Assembly: GCF_900104655.1 (NCBI RefSeq)
Contig: NZ_FNWD01000002.1
Coordinates: forward strand, 976,246 to 1,040,245
Reading direction: 5' to 3'
DNA: 64,000 bases
Source: Millionella massiliensis
GTDB lineage: Bacteria > Bacteroidota > Bacteroidia > Bacteroidales > Rikenellaceae
The translations under genes and the position numbers were made by a program. Each line of letters opens with the position of its first letter. Position 1 is the stretch's first letter. This document shows positions 45,864 to 56,131 of this stretch, one piece after another. The notes beneath the pieces were generated by a model that saw only the letters and a list, made by a program, of their open reading frames with translations, was not told the origin of the DNA and did no database searches.

Positions 45864-46220
45864 CCCGCACACCCCATCGGTCACTCCCTTGCCCGCACAA
45901 CATCGACCACGCAACATCGACCGCATAACATCCTTTTCTACACAAAAAACGGCGACGAGCACCCAACCATGCTCGTCGCCGTTTTCGTTATTCCATTAGC
46001 CCATTTTCCCGACCGTTCCGCCATCTTCCCTCTCCACACATCATTGTAACACACCGTCTCCTCAACACATTCGGTTCGGCACACACCCTCTCTTTCGAAT
46101 TCGTATCTCTTCGCCAACCGCCCCTCTCTGCACCTCAACAAACATAAACAGTCCATCCCCTCGCCGTCCACAACAAAACCCCTCACACAGCACGCAATCA
46201 CCCCGTCCCGCAGAGCCATC
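45864..46220. other. intergenic region, sialidase / tamB-like (convergent)
   Basis: Holds the sialidase terminator; the rest is pyrimidine-rich with no supported gene. Confidence 0.5.
45946..45990 (+). terminator. intrinsic terminator of sialidase gene
   Basis: AAACGGCGACGAGCA pairs with TGCTCGTCGCCGTTT around an 8-base loop, ending in TTTTCGTTATT. Confidence 0.85.
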
Positions 46221-49200
46221 CTATTTCGCTCTACGCGCCCCATCACCCGAAACAGGAGCCCCCACGCGAGTCGTATCCGAAGGCAATACCGCATCGACGG
46301 CCACCGTATCTTTTGCCTCTTCGGGCACGGAACCGGACGTGTCCTCCGGCTCGAAACGCCCGGCCTTTTTCAACTGCCGCTTTTCAAACCGTTTTTCCTG
46401 ACGCACAGCCCGTCTCAAACGGACCGCCTCACGCCAGGCCCGATAACGCTGCTGAAGGTCCTTCCAGCTCTGGAACTCCTGCCGGTAGTAGATCCCGACA
46501 CCGTTGTCCTGCAACCCCTGCGACTCATCGAAACGGTCGATCGTACGGGTAAATCCCTTGAGTTTCAGCGAGCCCGACTTGTTCAGCACCCACGTTACAT
46601 AACCATCCACCGACAGCGGGTTGTTGGTCGTGGTGTAGGCGCCGCGCTGCCCCACGTCGTAGTTACCACCCACCTCGACCGACAGTTTGTTGGCAATGAT
46701 GTCGGCTCCGACGTCGAAAGTCACCTCTTCGGAGGTCAGTTCGCTCTGCGGACGATAGCCGAAACGGATGTTGTAGTTCGACCCCGAAATCAGGTTGCTG
46801 ATCTGGTTCGAGAGGAACTCCAGCCCGGCAATACCGGCCAGCGAACCGCTCATCGTACCGATGGCGTTGGTCTGGTCGTCGGGCATGAAGCTGTTCGAGA
46901 GCATCAGGTAGGCAAACTGCATGGTGGTCGACTCCTCGGTGTTGAGCAGGTTACGCAACAGGTTTTTCGTTTCGGGGTCGGCTCCGGGCGCCGTGATCGA
47001 CAGCTGCACCGTGGGGTTGAACAGGTGTTCGGTCAGGTGGATTCCGCAGTTGACACTCACGTTACCGTTCCCGGTATTGCTGCCCTGCGTCTCACCCAAC
47101 AGAGGTTTGAGCGAGGTACGGACCCGATAGACGGCGTCGATATTGACCAACGGATCGGTCGGATCCCCCATCCACTGGATCGAGCTGCCCGGTTGGATCA
47201 CGAAATACTTGTTGGCCAGCACCCCGTACAACGTATAGAGATACGTCCCTTCCGAGATATCGAACTGTCCGTCCATCGTAAAGATATCCCGGTCGGGCAC
47301 CACATTGATGCGGAAACGGCCGTTGCCACGCCCCTTGATGGCATCCCCCAGTTTGGGATCCATCACGATCTGTCCTTCGGTATTGGGCAGCACCGAGACG
47401 TTCAGGTTCACGTTGAGTTCGCTTTTGGTCCGACGCCGGTTGACAGCCTGCTGGAGGTTCCGCCGGAAAGCCGCCACATGATCGGCCGGCTTCTCCTGCT
47501 CGGGTTTGGGGCGGGCAAAAGAGATAAAGTCCGCCTCGGCAATGGTCGACACGTCGGACAGCGGCAACACGAAGGTTGAGCTTCGCGCCGTCTCGGCCCG
47601 TACGTCGAGCATGGTTTTAAAGTCATCGCCCGTCACCGAGAAGGCTCCCGTACCGTACATTTTCCCGTAGAAGTCGGGATTGTCGCCCGCCGATGTATTC
47701 AGGCACAACATGTCCCGGAAATCAATCTTCACGCCGAACCGCAGATGACGGAAATACTGGCTGTCGAACCAGGCAGAGATCACCCCGCCGCCACCGTTGC
47801 CGTCCGAGATGGGCACCTCGGGCAACTCGAAACGGTTGTTGCGCACCGTCACCGGCCCCGCCAGCCGATAACGCGCACGGGTATAATCGACCGTCGCCTC
47901 GTAGTTCTCGACCTGAATCGTCCCGTTGAGCAGCGGGCCGCCTTCGGGACCGCCGGTCATGGTCAGTTTGGTGTTGGCCGTCCCGGCCGTCTGGATCAGC
48001 ACTCCCTGCAACAGGGGTTCAAGCAGAGCCATATCGAAACGGGGAAAATTGAAATCGACCCGATAGCGTTTTCCCCGACTGTCATAGACGCCCGAAATGG
48101 GGGTCTCGCCCTGCCGTGTCGAGGCCATAAAGCGTACCCAGCGCCGCGGCCGGTCCCATTCACTGCGGAAATCGACCGTCCCGAGCGCATAGTCGTTCAG
48201 GGCCAGCGAATCGATCGTCATGTCGGCCTGGAACTGCATGGCTCCGAGCGGCGCGACGAAGGTTGCGTCGCCACCCATGCGCCCCGCCACGCGATAACCC
48301 TGGCGGGAGACCAGACGGGTCAGCGGCGAGAGGTCGAAATTCTGCATCCGAATCTGAAGCGTATCCTCTTCCGAGGCAGAGGCGCGTCCATTGATGGACA
48401 ACTCCTGCCCCTCGCCCCACAGCCGGAAACGGTGGAAATCAATGCCGGTCGAATCGAGCACGACGTGGCTCGGCGTAATGTACCACAACTGACCGCCGAC
48501 GAAGAAGGTCGTCGGATTGAGCGCCACATCCATCTGGGGCAGCCCGTCGACCGACCGTCCGAACGTCGTACTGGTGCTAATCAGGGCGTTGGCCCCGTTG
48601 TCGGGATTCCGGAACCGCGTTGCCAACGCAATCCGGTTATCCCGGATGCCGCCAACAACCGATAGATTGGGCAGGTCGAGGTTCCCCACACCGAATTGGT
48701 CGGCCGACGCATAGATCGACACCGAGTCGGCCTGGTTGCGACACTCCACGACCAGATTACCGATATAGAACTGACGTTGCAGAATATAGTCCGACTTGAC
48801 GCTCAGACTGAAATCGTTCAGATAGGGATTGAAGAGGAATGCCAGCGACGACCCTTCGGCAATCTCCAGCCCGGGCACAAAGATCGCCGCCACGTTGTTG
48901 GCCTGTTTCACATTCAGTTTGACCAGGTAGTAACCGTTTTCGGCCTCAGCACCCTCCCCGGCGGAATCGCCCTCCGCAGGCGACGGCTGACTGCCTTCCT
49001 CCCTTTGCTCCTCCGCTGCCGTGCCCTCCCCGGCAGTCGGCGAAGCTGTCCCGGCCGGCATGGAGGGAAGGTACTGCTTCAGGGTCTGCCCAAAGAAGCG
49101 GAAAATGTGATTGTAGCTGTTGCTGCCCCGCAGTTCGGAATCGGCAAAGTCGGAACGCATGATGAGGCGTTTGCTTTGGGGCGTATTCTGCGCTTCGAAA

Positions 49201-50975
49201 TGGATCACTCCGGTATGGACCGTATCGATGTGGTTGACGTAGCTGAGGCTGTCGATCGCGGCCGTTCCGTTGATGTTATCCAGCGTGGTACCGGTAGCGT
49301 GGGCGCGGAAACGCATCGCCAGTCGCGACACGGAGTCGCGGCGATTGAGCTTTAGGGCCACCAGATCGGCATTGTTCAGATCCATCTCGAAGTCGTAGGC
49401 GGGCACATCCTCGGCCAGCGAGAAACGACCGCTGGTCACAAAGTCGAGGTTCGGATCGGACGAGCTGATTCTCCCTTCGAACGTGCGCCCGGTAAAACGG
49501 CCATCCATCCGGATGCCGGAATAGGTGTAGTTTTTGAAATCGAGCCGTCCAATCTCTACATCGGTCGTCAGGGACAATTCGCCCATCCGGGCCAGCGCAT
49601 CGACCTGCGCAGAGAGGCTGAGCAAGCCCAGTTGCCCGGAGCCGAGCAGTTCGCCGAGCCGGAACTCTTCGGTCTCCACACGCCCCTGCAAACGAACAGC
49701 GCCAGGCTGCGTGGCGGGCATGAATTTCAGTTCGGCACGGGCACTCCCGAGAGCGGTGGTCAACAGTCCGGTGGCTTTAAAATCTTTCAAAAGTCCGTCG
49801 AACGTCCCCGCAAAACGAACCTGACCGGCTCGTTCCAGAATCGGAGCGAGTCGCCCGGGCGACCGCCCGTCGCTGACATCGGAATAGGTGGCGAGGATGC
49901 TCTGCGCATCAGTCTCCAACCGTTCGACCTGCACGCGCAGCCACGTTTGGCTCACGTCGGGCAGACCCGTCACTTCGAACGAGGCGTCGAGTTGCGTCCC
50001 TCCGGTGTGGGCACTGTGAATCTGCCCGCGAAGCGAGGAAACGGGTCCTTGCACAACGGCGCTCTCCATGCCGAGCGCAAGCCGTATCGACGTCGGTTTC
50101 TTCGAGAAGGCCGCCAGTGTTCGATAGGCGAGCGTCGAGGGACCGAGCGCGACATCGAGCCGCACCTGATGGGCAAAGTCGCGGAAGGCCGACCAATCGT
50201 CGTACAGCAGGTTGAGACGGTCGAACTGGAGCACAGACAGAGGCGTCTCGACGCTCAGATCGGCAAAGCGTACCCCGGTCTGTCCGACCGACACTTCTTC
50301 GGAGGTGAGGTGTTGCAGATAGAAACCGCTCTTTTCGTGGAAGGTCAGGTGCTCGATCCGGCACGCGACGGAGTCACCGCGAACAGCAATCCCGCGAGCC
50401 TGAAAATGGAGATTCTGCAGGTCGAGATCGCGAAAGTTGACCCCATGCTCCCGCACGGGAGAGGCATAATCGCGAAGCGTGAAACGCATCCCGATCAGGT
50501 TGAGTTCGCGGGCCGAGAGATGGAGCCGGATTTTCCGCGGGACCTTAGGTTTGAAGCGATCGATGACCCGTTTGAGGTTGGTCACACCGGTCGAATCCTT
50601 GGCCACATGCAGCACCCCGTCGGAGAGCGACACGGCTCCCAGCGCGGTATTCCCGTTGAAAAAGTTGATCCCGTCAATCCCAACGCTCAGACGCTGTGCA
50701 TAGAGCAACGTATCCTGCGACACCTGGGGATCCTGGACGTAAACCCCTTCCAGTACGGCACGGTTGAAGAAGGCTATATTGACATGATCGATGGTGATGG
50801 TCGTTCCGCTTTTTTCGGTCAACCACCGGGTCAGGCGATCGACGGCATAGTTCTGAACGAAGCCGACCTGTAGCAGAAGCCCGGCGAGAATGGGCAGTGC
50901 CACAACCACGATCAACATGGTGGAAAGCACCGTCAAACTCACTTTGACTATTTTTTTTGCGATACGGACAATCAC
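46221..50975 (-). CDS. tamB: TamB-like translocation/assembly protein (AsmA superfamily)
   Basis: A very long envelope protein of 1584 residues. An N-terminal membrane anchor (about 12-36) is followed by repeated beta-strand segments of the AsmA/TamB groove, which spans the periplasm. The TamB C-terminal domain (about 1090-1500) contains GEFDISEGTYLYTLYGV-like and FGYRPQSELTSEEVTFDVGADI patterns. A charged, low-complexity linker lies near 640-670 (Glu/Gly/Ala/Ser). Such proteins move phospholipid or help insert outer-membrane proteins. The tail is Lys/Arg-rich with an Asp/Ser/Val end. Start codon is GTG at 50975. Confidence 0.88.
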   Translation of the reverse strand: MIVRIAKKIVKVSLTVLSTMLIVVVALPILAGLLLQVGFVQNYAVDRLTRWLTEKSGTTITIDHVNIAFFNRAVLEGVYVQDPQVSQDTLLYAQRLSVGIDGINFFNGNTALGAVSLSDGVLHVAKDSTGVTNLKRVIDRFKPKVPRKIRLHLSARELNLIGMRFTLRDYASPVREHGVNFRDLDLQNLHFQARGIAVRGDSVACRIEHLTFHEKSGFYLQHLTSEEVSVGQTGVRFADLSVETPLSVLQFDRLNLLYDDWSAFRDFAHQVRLDVALGPSTLAYRTLAAFSKKPTSIRLALGMESAVVQGPVSSLRGQIHSAHTGGTQLDASFEVTGLPDVSQTWLRVQVERLETDAQSILATYSDVSDGRSPGRLAPILERAGQVRFAGTFDGLLKDFKATGLLTTALGSARAELKFMPATQPGAVRLQGRVETEEFRLGELLGSGQLGLLSLSAQVDALARMGELSLTTDVEIGRLDFKNYTYSGIRMDGRFTGRTFEGRISSSDPNLDFVTSGRFSLAEDVPAYDFEMDLNNADLVALKLNRRDSVSRLAMRFRAHATGTTLDNINGTAAIDSLSYVNHIDTVHTGVIHFEAQNTPQSKRLIMRSDFADSELRGSNSYNHIFRFFGQTLKQYLPSMPAGTASPTAGEGTAAEEQREEGSQPSPAEGDSAGEGAEAENGYYLVKLNVKQANNVAAIFVPGLEIAEGSSLAFLFNPYLNDFSLSVKSDYILQRQFYIGNLVVECRNQADSVSIYASADQFGVGNLDLPNLSVVGGIRDNRIALATRFRNPDNGANALISTSTTFGRSVDGLPQMDVALNPTTFFVGGQLWYITPSHVVLDSTGIDFHRFRLWGEGQELSINGRASASEEDTLQIRMQNFDLSPLTRLVSRQGYRVAGRMGGDATFVAPLGAMQFQADMTIDSLALNDYALGTVDFRSEWDRPRRWVRFMASTRQGETPISGVYDSRGKRYRVDFNFPRFDMALLEPLLQGVLIQTAGTANTKLTMTGGPEGGPLLNGTIQVENYEATVDYTRARYRLAGPVTVRNNRFELPEVPISDGNGGGGVISAWFDSQYFRHLRFGVKIDFRDMLCLNTSAGDNPDFYGKMYGTGAFSVTGDDFKTMLDVRAETARSSTFVLPLSDVSTIAEADFISFARPKPEQEKPADHVAAFRRNLQQAVNRRRTKSELNVNLNVSVLPNTEGQIVMDPKLGDAIKGRGNGRFRINVVPDRDIFTMDGQFDISEGTYLYTLYGVLANKYFVIQPGSSIQWMGDPTDPLVNIDAVYRVRTSLKPLLGETQGSNTGNGNVSVNCGIHLTEHLFNPTVQLSITAPGADPETKNLLRNLLNTEESTTMQFAYLMLSNSFMPDDQTNAIGTMSGSLAGIAGLEFLSNQISNLISGSNYNIRFGYRPQSELTSEEVTFDVGADIIANKLSVEVGGNYDVGQRGAYTTTNNPLSVDGYVTWVLNKSGSLKLKGFTRTIDRFDESQGLQDNGVGIYYRQEFQSWKDLQQRYRAWREAVRLRRAVRQEKRFEKRQLKKAGRFEPEDTSGSVPEEAKDTVAVDAVLPSDTTRVGAPVSGDGARRAK

Positions 50976-51045
50976 TGCGGAAAGAGAAGCGGATCGGGTT
51001 TCCCGGCCATCGTGTCCGGGACGCCTGCGACAGCACAGCGCACGA

Positions 51046-51053
51046 CAAATTTA
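51046..51053 (-). promoter_or_regulatory. -7 promoter element of tamB-like gene
   Basis: Minus strand TAAATTTG, about 70 bases before the GTG. Confidence 0.5.
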
Positions 51054-51323
51054 GCACTAATTCGTTTACCGAAGGAGGGCTTTCCCACGATTTTTCGTCC
51101 TCGCGTCCGTCACGGGGAGACACCTTTGTCGCCATCACTGAAACTGCGGCACAAAAACCGAACCGCACCACATTCTCTGTACCATTACCGACGGCATTTC
51201 CCCTCCATCTTTAACTGCTCCCTCTCTTAAACGCAACCTCCGAACGTACCCACCCTCTCGTATCACATCGCATTCGTCTTTTACTTCCACAGCATACAAG
51301 TTCAAACATTTCCCTCTTCGTAA

Positions 51324-51371
51324 GAAAAAACGCAAGCCGGGCGACCATCTGTTATGATGGTCGCCCGGCTC
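51324..51371 (-). terminator. intrinsic terminator of nifJ
   Basis: Perfect 15-bp stem (51335-51349 with 51356-51370, loop 6) followed by a GCGTTTTTTC tract on the minus strand. Confidence 0.9.
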
Positions 51372-51412
51372 GGTTAACGGTTCGACGAACAAGTCGCCGA
51401 ATCAGGATTCAA

Positions 51413-54400
51413 TTACTTTACGACGGCAACTTCAGCCTCAGCTGCGGTTTCGGGCTGATACTGCATCGAAGCGTAGCGTTTGTAGCTGTTGTAACGCCAT
51501 TTTGCGTTCTCTTCCGAAGCGTTGAAGAGTTCCTGAGCTTCCTGCGGGAAGGCTTTCAGCAGCGAAGTGTAGCGCACTTCCTGGTGGATGAATTCCTGGA
51601 ACTTGCTCCAATCGGGTTCTTTGGAGTCGAGGGTGAAGGGGTTCTTGCCCTCTTTTTCCAACAGCGGGTTGAAACGCCACAGGTGCCAGTAACCGCACTC
51701 TACAGCGCGTTTTTCGGTCAACTGCGATACGCCCATGCCGTTCTTGTTACCGTGGTTGATACACGGAGCGTAGGCGATGATGAGCGACGGTCCGGGGAAG
51801 GCTTCGGCTTCCTTGAGGGCCTGCATGTACTGGTTGTGGTTTGCACCCATGGCCACCTGAGCCACATATACGTAACCGTAGGTCATCACCATGGCGCCGA
51901 GGTCTTTCTTGCGGATGCGTTTACCGGACGATGCGAATTTGGCTACGGCACCGACAGGGGTAGCTTTCGAAGACTGACCACCGGTGTTGGAGTAAACTTC
52001 GGTATCGAGTACCAGTACGTTGACGTCTTCGCCCGAAGCGAGCACGTGGTCCAGACCACCGTATCCGATATCGTAAGCCCAACCGTCACCACCGAAGATC
52101 CACTGCGATTTCTTGATGAGGTATTGTTTCAGTTCAACGATCTGCTTGCAGTAGTCGCAGTTGCATGCTTCCACGAGCGGGAGCAGTTTGTTGGTAGCTT
52201 CCACCGATGCGGCAGCGTTGTCTTTGCCGTCGATCCAGGCCTGCATGGCGGCTTTGGTTTCAGCCGAGCAGCAGTCGCATTTTTCGATGGCTTCGGTCAT
52301 GATCTGTTTCAGACGGTCGCGGAGTTTTTCGACACCGATGTGGATACCGAGGCCGAATTCAGCGTTGTCTTCGAACAGGGAGTTCGCCCAGGCGGGACCG
52401 TGACCCGAAATGAGGTCTTTGCAGTAGGGGGTCGACGGAGCCGAGCCACCGTAGATCGACGAGCAACCGGTAGCGTTGGCCACCATCATGCGTTCACCGA
52501 AGAGCTGGGTGATCGACTTGATATACGGGGTTTCACCGCAACCTGCGCAGGCGCCGGAGAATTCGAACAGCGGCTGAGCGAACTGCAGGTTCTTAACCGA
52601 TTTGGTTTTGTCTGCAACGGTCGATTTGTAACCGACTTTGTTGTGCATGTATTCCCAACGGGGAGCCTCTTCGGCGAGCTGAGCTTCCATCGGTTCCATA
52701 ACGAGGGCTTTGCCTTTGGGAGCCGGGCAGATGTTGGCACAGTTGCCGCAACCGGTACAGTCGAGCGGCGACACCTGAATTTTGAACTTGTACTCTTTGA
52801 ACGGGCCGATGGCTTGTACCATGGGGGTACCTGCGGGTGCTGCGGCAGCCTCTTCTTCGGTCATCAGGAAGGGACGGATGGCTGCGTGGGGGCAGACGTA
52901 GGCACACTGGTTACACTGGATACAGTTTTCGGCTTTCCAGGCGGGAACGTTGGCAGCGATACCGCGTTTTTCGTAAGCGGCGGTACCGGCTTCCCAGGTT
53001 CCGTCTTCGCGACCGGTGAAGGCCGATACGGGGAGGTTGTCGCCTTCCAGTGCGTTGATCGGGTCAACGATCTTGGTGATGAATTCGGGACGGTTCGGAT
53101 CAACGGCTTTCGGAGCCACGGTGATCGAAGCCCATTCGGCGGGTACTTCTACCTTGACAACGTTCTTGCCACCGGCATCAACGGCTGCGTAGTTTTTGTT
53201 AACGACGTCTTCGCCTTTTTTGCCGTAGGATTTGTAGATCGCTTTCTTCATCTCTTCGACGGCCTTGTCGTAGGGGATCACTTCCGATACCTTGAAGAAG
53301 GCCGACTGCATGATGGTGTTGGTACGCGAACCCAGACCCAGTTCAGCAGCGATCTTGGTGGCGTTGATGATGTAGAAGTTGATGTGGTGTTCTGCCAGAT
53401 ATTTTTTCATATCGTCCGGCAGGTGTTTCTTGGTGGTTTCTTCGTCCCACACGGCGTTGAGCAGGAACGTACCGCCGTCTTTGAGGCCTTTGAGGAGGTC
53501 GTATTTACCGAGATACGAGGGCACGTGGCAGGCTACGAAGTTCGGGGTAGTCACCAGGTAGGTCGAACGGATCGGTTCGTCGCCGAAACGCAGGTGGGAG
53601 CTGGTGTAGCCGCCCGATTTTTTCGAGTCGTAGGAGAAGTATGCCTGGCAGTATTTGTCGGTCGAGCCGCCGATGATCTTGATGGAGTTTTTGTTGGCGC
53701 CGACGGTACCGTCCGAACCCAGACCGATGAAGCGGGCTTCGTAGGTCGAGCCGTGTCCTACGCTGACCTCTTCGCCCACGGGGAGCGATTTGAAGGTAAC
53801 GTCGTCAACGATACCCACGGTGAACTGGTTTTTGGGTTCGTTCTGTGCGAGGTTTTCGAACACGGCGATCATCTGGGCGGGGGTGGTGTCTTTCGACGAG
53901 AGACCGTAGCGGCCACCGATGATGAGCGGGCGTTCGTTTTCAGGCATCGAGTAGTATACTTCGCGTACGTCGAGGTAGAGCGGGTCGCCGTTCGCACCGG
54001 GTTCTTTGGTACGGTCGAGCACGCAGATGCGTTTCACCGACTTCGGCATGGCCTGCAGGAAGTATTTGGCCGAGAAGGGGCGATAGAGGTGTACGGAGAT
54101 CAGACCCACTTTTTCGCCTTTGGCGCGGAGCATGTCGATCACCTCTTTGAGGGTTTCGGTCACCGAACCGATAGCGATCACGACGTTCGTGGCTTCGGGG
54201 TCACCGTAGTAGTTGAAGGGATGATATTCACGACCGGTGATTTCGCTGATCTTGGCCATGTAGTCGGCCACCAAGTCGGGCACGGCGTTGTAGAAGCGGT
54301 TTGCGGCTTCGCGGCTCTGGAAGTAGATATCGGGGTTCTGAGCGGTACCGCGGGTAACGGGGTGCTCGGGATTGAGGGCGCGTTCGCGGAAGGCGCGCAC

Positions 54401-55003
54401 GGCGTCCATATCGATCAGCGAGCGGAGGGCGTCGGTATCGAACTCTTCGATTTTCTGGATTTCATGCGAGGTGCGGAAACCGTCGAAGAAGTTGATGAAA
54501 GGCACACGGCCTTTGATGGCGGTCAGGTGAGAGACAGCCGAGAGGTCCATGACTTCCTGAACGGAGCCGCTGGCGAGCATGGCGAAACCGGTCTGGCGTG
54601 CGCTCATGACGTCGGAGTGGTCGCCGAAGATCGAGAGTGCCTGGGCAGCCAGGGCGCGAGCCGACACGTGGAAGACGGCGGGCAGCAGTTCGCCGGCGAT
54701 TTTGTACATGTTCGGGATCATCAGCAGCAGCCCCTGCGATGCGGTGTAGGTAGTGGTCAGCGCACCGGCCTGGAGCGAACCGTGTACGGCACCGGCCGCA
54801 CCGGCTTCGGATTGCATCTCCTGCACGCGAACTGTTTCGCCGAAAATGTTCTTCTTACCTGCAGCAGCCCATTCGTCCACATACTCGGCCATGGTCGAGG
54901 ACGGGGTGATCGGGTAGATCGCCGCCACTTCGCTGAACATATAAGCGATGTGGGCGGCGGCGTAGTTACCGTCGCAGGTGATAAATTTCTTCTGATTTGC
55001 CAT
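51413..55003 (-). CDS. nifJ: pyruvate:ferredoxin (flavodoxin) oxidoreductase
   Basis: Oxidises pyruvate to acetyl-CoA and CO2 and reduces ferredoxin. It is a single chain of 1196 residues with the domains fused in the usual order. The pyruvate-binding start includes YPITPSSTMAEYVDEW. Two [4Fe-4S] motifs begin at C694 (CIQCNQCAYVC) and C749 (CTGCGNCANIC). The third cluster and TPP domain contain GACAGCGETPY, NATGCSSIYGG and GDGWAYDIGYGG (about 970). Reduced ferredoxin from this enzyme could feed the hydrogenase implied by hydG. Confidence 0.97.
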   Translation of the reverse strand: MANQKKFITCDGNYAAAHIAYMFSEVAAIYPITPSSTMAEYVDEWAAAGKKNIFGETVRVQEMQSEAGAAGAVHGSLQAGALTTTYTASQGLLLMIPNMYKIAGELLPAVFHVSARALAAQALSIFGDHSDVMSARQTGFAMLASGSVQEVMDLSAVSHLTAIKGRVPFINFFDGFRTSHEIQKIEEFDTDALRSLIDMDAVRAFRERALNPEHPVTRGTAQNPDIYFQSREAANRFYNAVPDLVADYMAKISEITGREYHPFNYYGDPEATNVVIAIGSVTETLKEVIDMLRAKGEKVGLISVHLYRPFSAKYFLQAMPKSVKRICVLDRTKEPGANGDPLYLDVREVYYSMPENERPLIIGGRYGLSSKDTTPAQMIAVFENLAQNEPKNQFTVGIVDDVTFKSLPVGEEVSVGHGSTYEARFIGLGSDGTVGANKNSIKIIGGSTDKYCQAYFSYDSKKSGGYTSSHLRFGDEPIRSTYLVTTPNFVACHVPSYLGKYDLLKGLKDGGTFLLNAVWDEETTKKHLPDDMKKYLAEHHINFYIINATKIAAELGLGSRTNTIMQSAFFKVSEVIPYDKAVEEMKKAIYKSYGKKGEDVVNKNYAAVDAGGKNVVKVEVPAEWASITVAPKAVDPNRPEFITKIVDPINALEGDNLPVSAFTGREDGTWEAGTAAYEKRGIAANVPAWKAENCIQCNQCAYVCPHAAIRPFLMTEEEAAAAPAGTPMVQAIGPFKEYKFKIQVSPLDCTGCGNCANICPAPKGKALVMEPMEAQLAEEAPRWEYMHNKVGYKSTVADKTKSVKNLQFAQPLFEFSGACAGCGETPYIKSITQLFGERMMVANATGCSSIYGGSAPSTPYCKDLISGHGPAWANSLFEDNAEFGLGIHIGVEKLRDRLKQIMTEAIEKCDCCSAETKAAMQAWIDGKDNAAASVEATNKLLPLVEACNCDYCKQIVELKQYLIKKSQWIFGGDGWAYDIGYGGLDHVLASGEDVNVLVLDTEVYSNTGGQSSKATPVGAVAKFASSGKRIRKKDLGAMVMTYGYVYVAQVAMGANHNQYMQALKEAEAFPGPSLIIAYAPCINHGNKNGMGVSQLTEKRAVECGYWHLWRFNPLLEKEGKNPFTLDSKEPDWSKFQEFIHQEVRYTSLLKAFPQEAQELFNASEENAKWRYNSYKRYASMQYQPETAAEAEVAVVK

Positions 55004-55093
55004 TGCTATCTAAATTGTTGAATTTAAATTGTAAGCCGTTGAATGGGAACGCCTTCCGGATTTTCCCGAAGCCGGTGTGTCCCCCTTAGGATG

Positions 55094-55101
55094 CAAAGTT
55101 A
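55094..55101 (-). promoter_or_regulatory. -7 promoter element of nifJ
   Basis: Minus strand TAACTTTG, about 90 bases before the nifJ ATG, inside the spacer after cdaA. Confidence 0.55.
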
Positions 55102-55113
55102 GCGTTTTTTTCG

Positions 55114-55890
55114 TTACGCGGACAAAATCCGGGCCAGTTTTTCTCCGAGCGTTTCCGGATCGTTTACGGTGGTAATTTCGCCGCTCTCGACGATCGAAAT
55201 TTTGCCCCGCTCTTCAGAGACGACCACCACCACCGCATCGCTGTGTTCGGTCAGGCCGATCGCGGCACGGTGACGCATGCCGTAGTGCTGCGGAATGTGG
55301 GGATTGTCGGACGAGGGCAGAATGCAGCGGGCCGCGTGGATACGCCCCTGTTTGATGATGATGGCGCCGTCGTGCAGCGGACTGTTCTTAAAGAAGATGT
55401 TTTCGATCAGCCGCACGTCGATGCGGGCGTCGATGATGTCGCCGGTCGAGGCATAGACCCCCAGGTCGCCCTGGCGTTCGATACAGATCAGCGCACCGGT
55501 ATAGGTCGCCGCCATGTCGCGGCACGCGCGGGCCACGTCTTCGGTCCACTGCAACTGCGCGTTGCGTCCGGCCGAGCGGAAAATGTGGCGCACGAAACGG
55601 TTTTTGGCCTTGGAATAACGACTGCCGAGCAGCAGCAGATAGCGGCGCACCTCCTGTTGGAAGACGATGATGAGCGCCAGCACGCCGACCCCGATCACCT
55701 GCCCCATGATGGAGCTGAGCAGGGTCATGTTCAGCGCCTTGACCACCACCCACAGCAGATACACGATAAAGATCCCGGCAAAGATGGTCATGGCGGCCGT
55801 ACCGCGGATCATGCGGTACACCTGGTAGCACAGCAGTGCCACCACCAGCACATCGATTACATCCAGCAGACTGATACTGATAAAGCCCAT
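55114..55890 (-). CDS. cdaA: diadenylate cyclase (CdaA type)
   Basis: Makes cyclic di-AMP from two ATP. It has 258 residues with three N-terminal membrane helices (to about residue 77) and a cytoplasmic DAC domain. The catalytic DGA is at 174-176 (PLHDGAIII) and RHR at 206-208 (GMRHRAAIG). Both are intact. This membrane form usually links osmolyte and cell-wall control. A weak -7-like TACCTTTA lies upstream (55925-55932). Confidence 0.93.
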   Translation of the reverse strand: MGFISISLLDVIDVLVVALLCYQVYRMIRGTAAMTIFAGIFIVYLLWVVVKALNMTLLSSIMGQVIGVGVLALIIVFQQEVRRYLLLLGSRYSKAKNRFVRHIFRSAGRNAQLQWTEDVARACRDMAATYTGALICIERQGDLGVYASTGDIIDARIDVRLIENIFFKNSPLHDGAIIIKQGRIHAARCILPSSDNPHIPQHYGMRHRAAIGLTEHSDAVVVVVSEERGKISIVESGEITTVNDPETLGEKLARILSA

Positions 55891-56131
55891 ACGGTTCGTT
55901 CGGTTAAACCATCCAAAGATGGCGTAAAGGTAACATTTTATCCCGTACGGCGCACTGCGAAAAATCGCGCCCGGAGACGCCCCCGTTCAACAGTTTCGCC
56001 CCCATTCCGGACATTTCAGGCCACACCCACCCGAAAAACGAACAAACAGACGACCGTTTCAGTAAATTTACCCACGATTCCTCGGTGAAAAAATACTATA
56101 TTGCGCAGACAAACCAAACCCAGTAACCACC

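Larger units (their letters stand above)
50976..51412. other. intergenic region, tamB-like / nifJ
   Basis: About 437 bases without a supported gene. It holds the TamB-side -7 element (51046-51053) and the nifJ terminator. Confidence 0.5.

Noticed and set aside
51584-55021. 1145-codon open frame antisense to nifJ
   Set aside because: It is the mirror of nifJ codon use in GC-rich DNA; the translation is rich in His, Phe, Gly and Val with no family pattern, while nifJ is complete.
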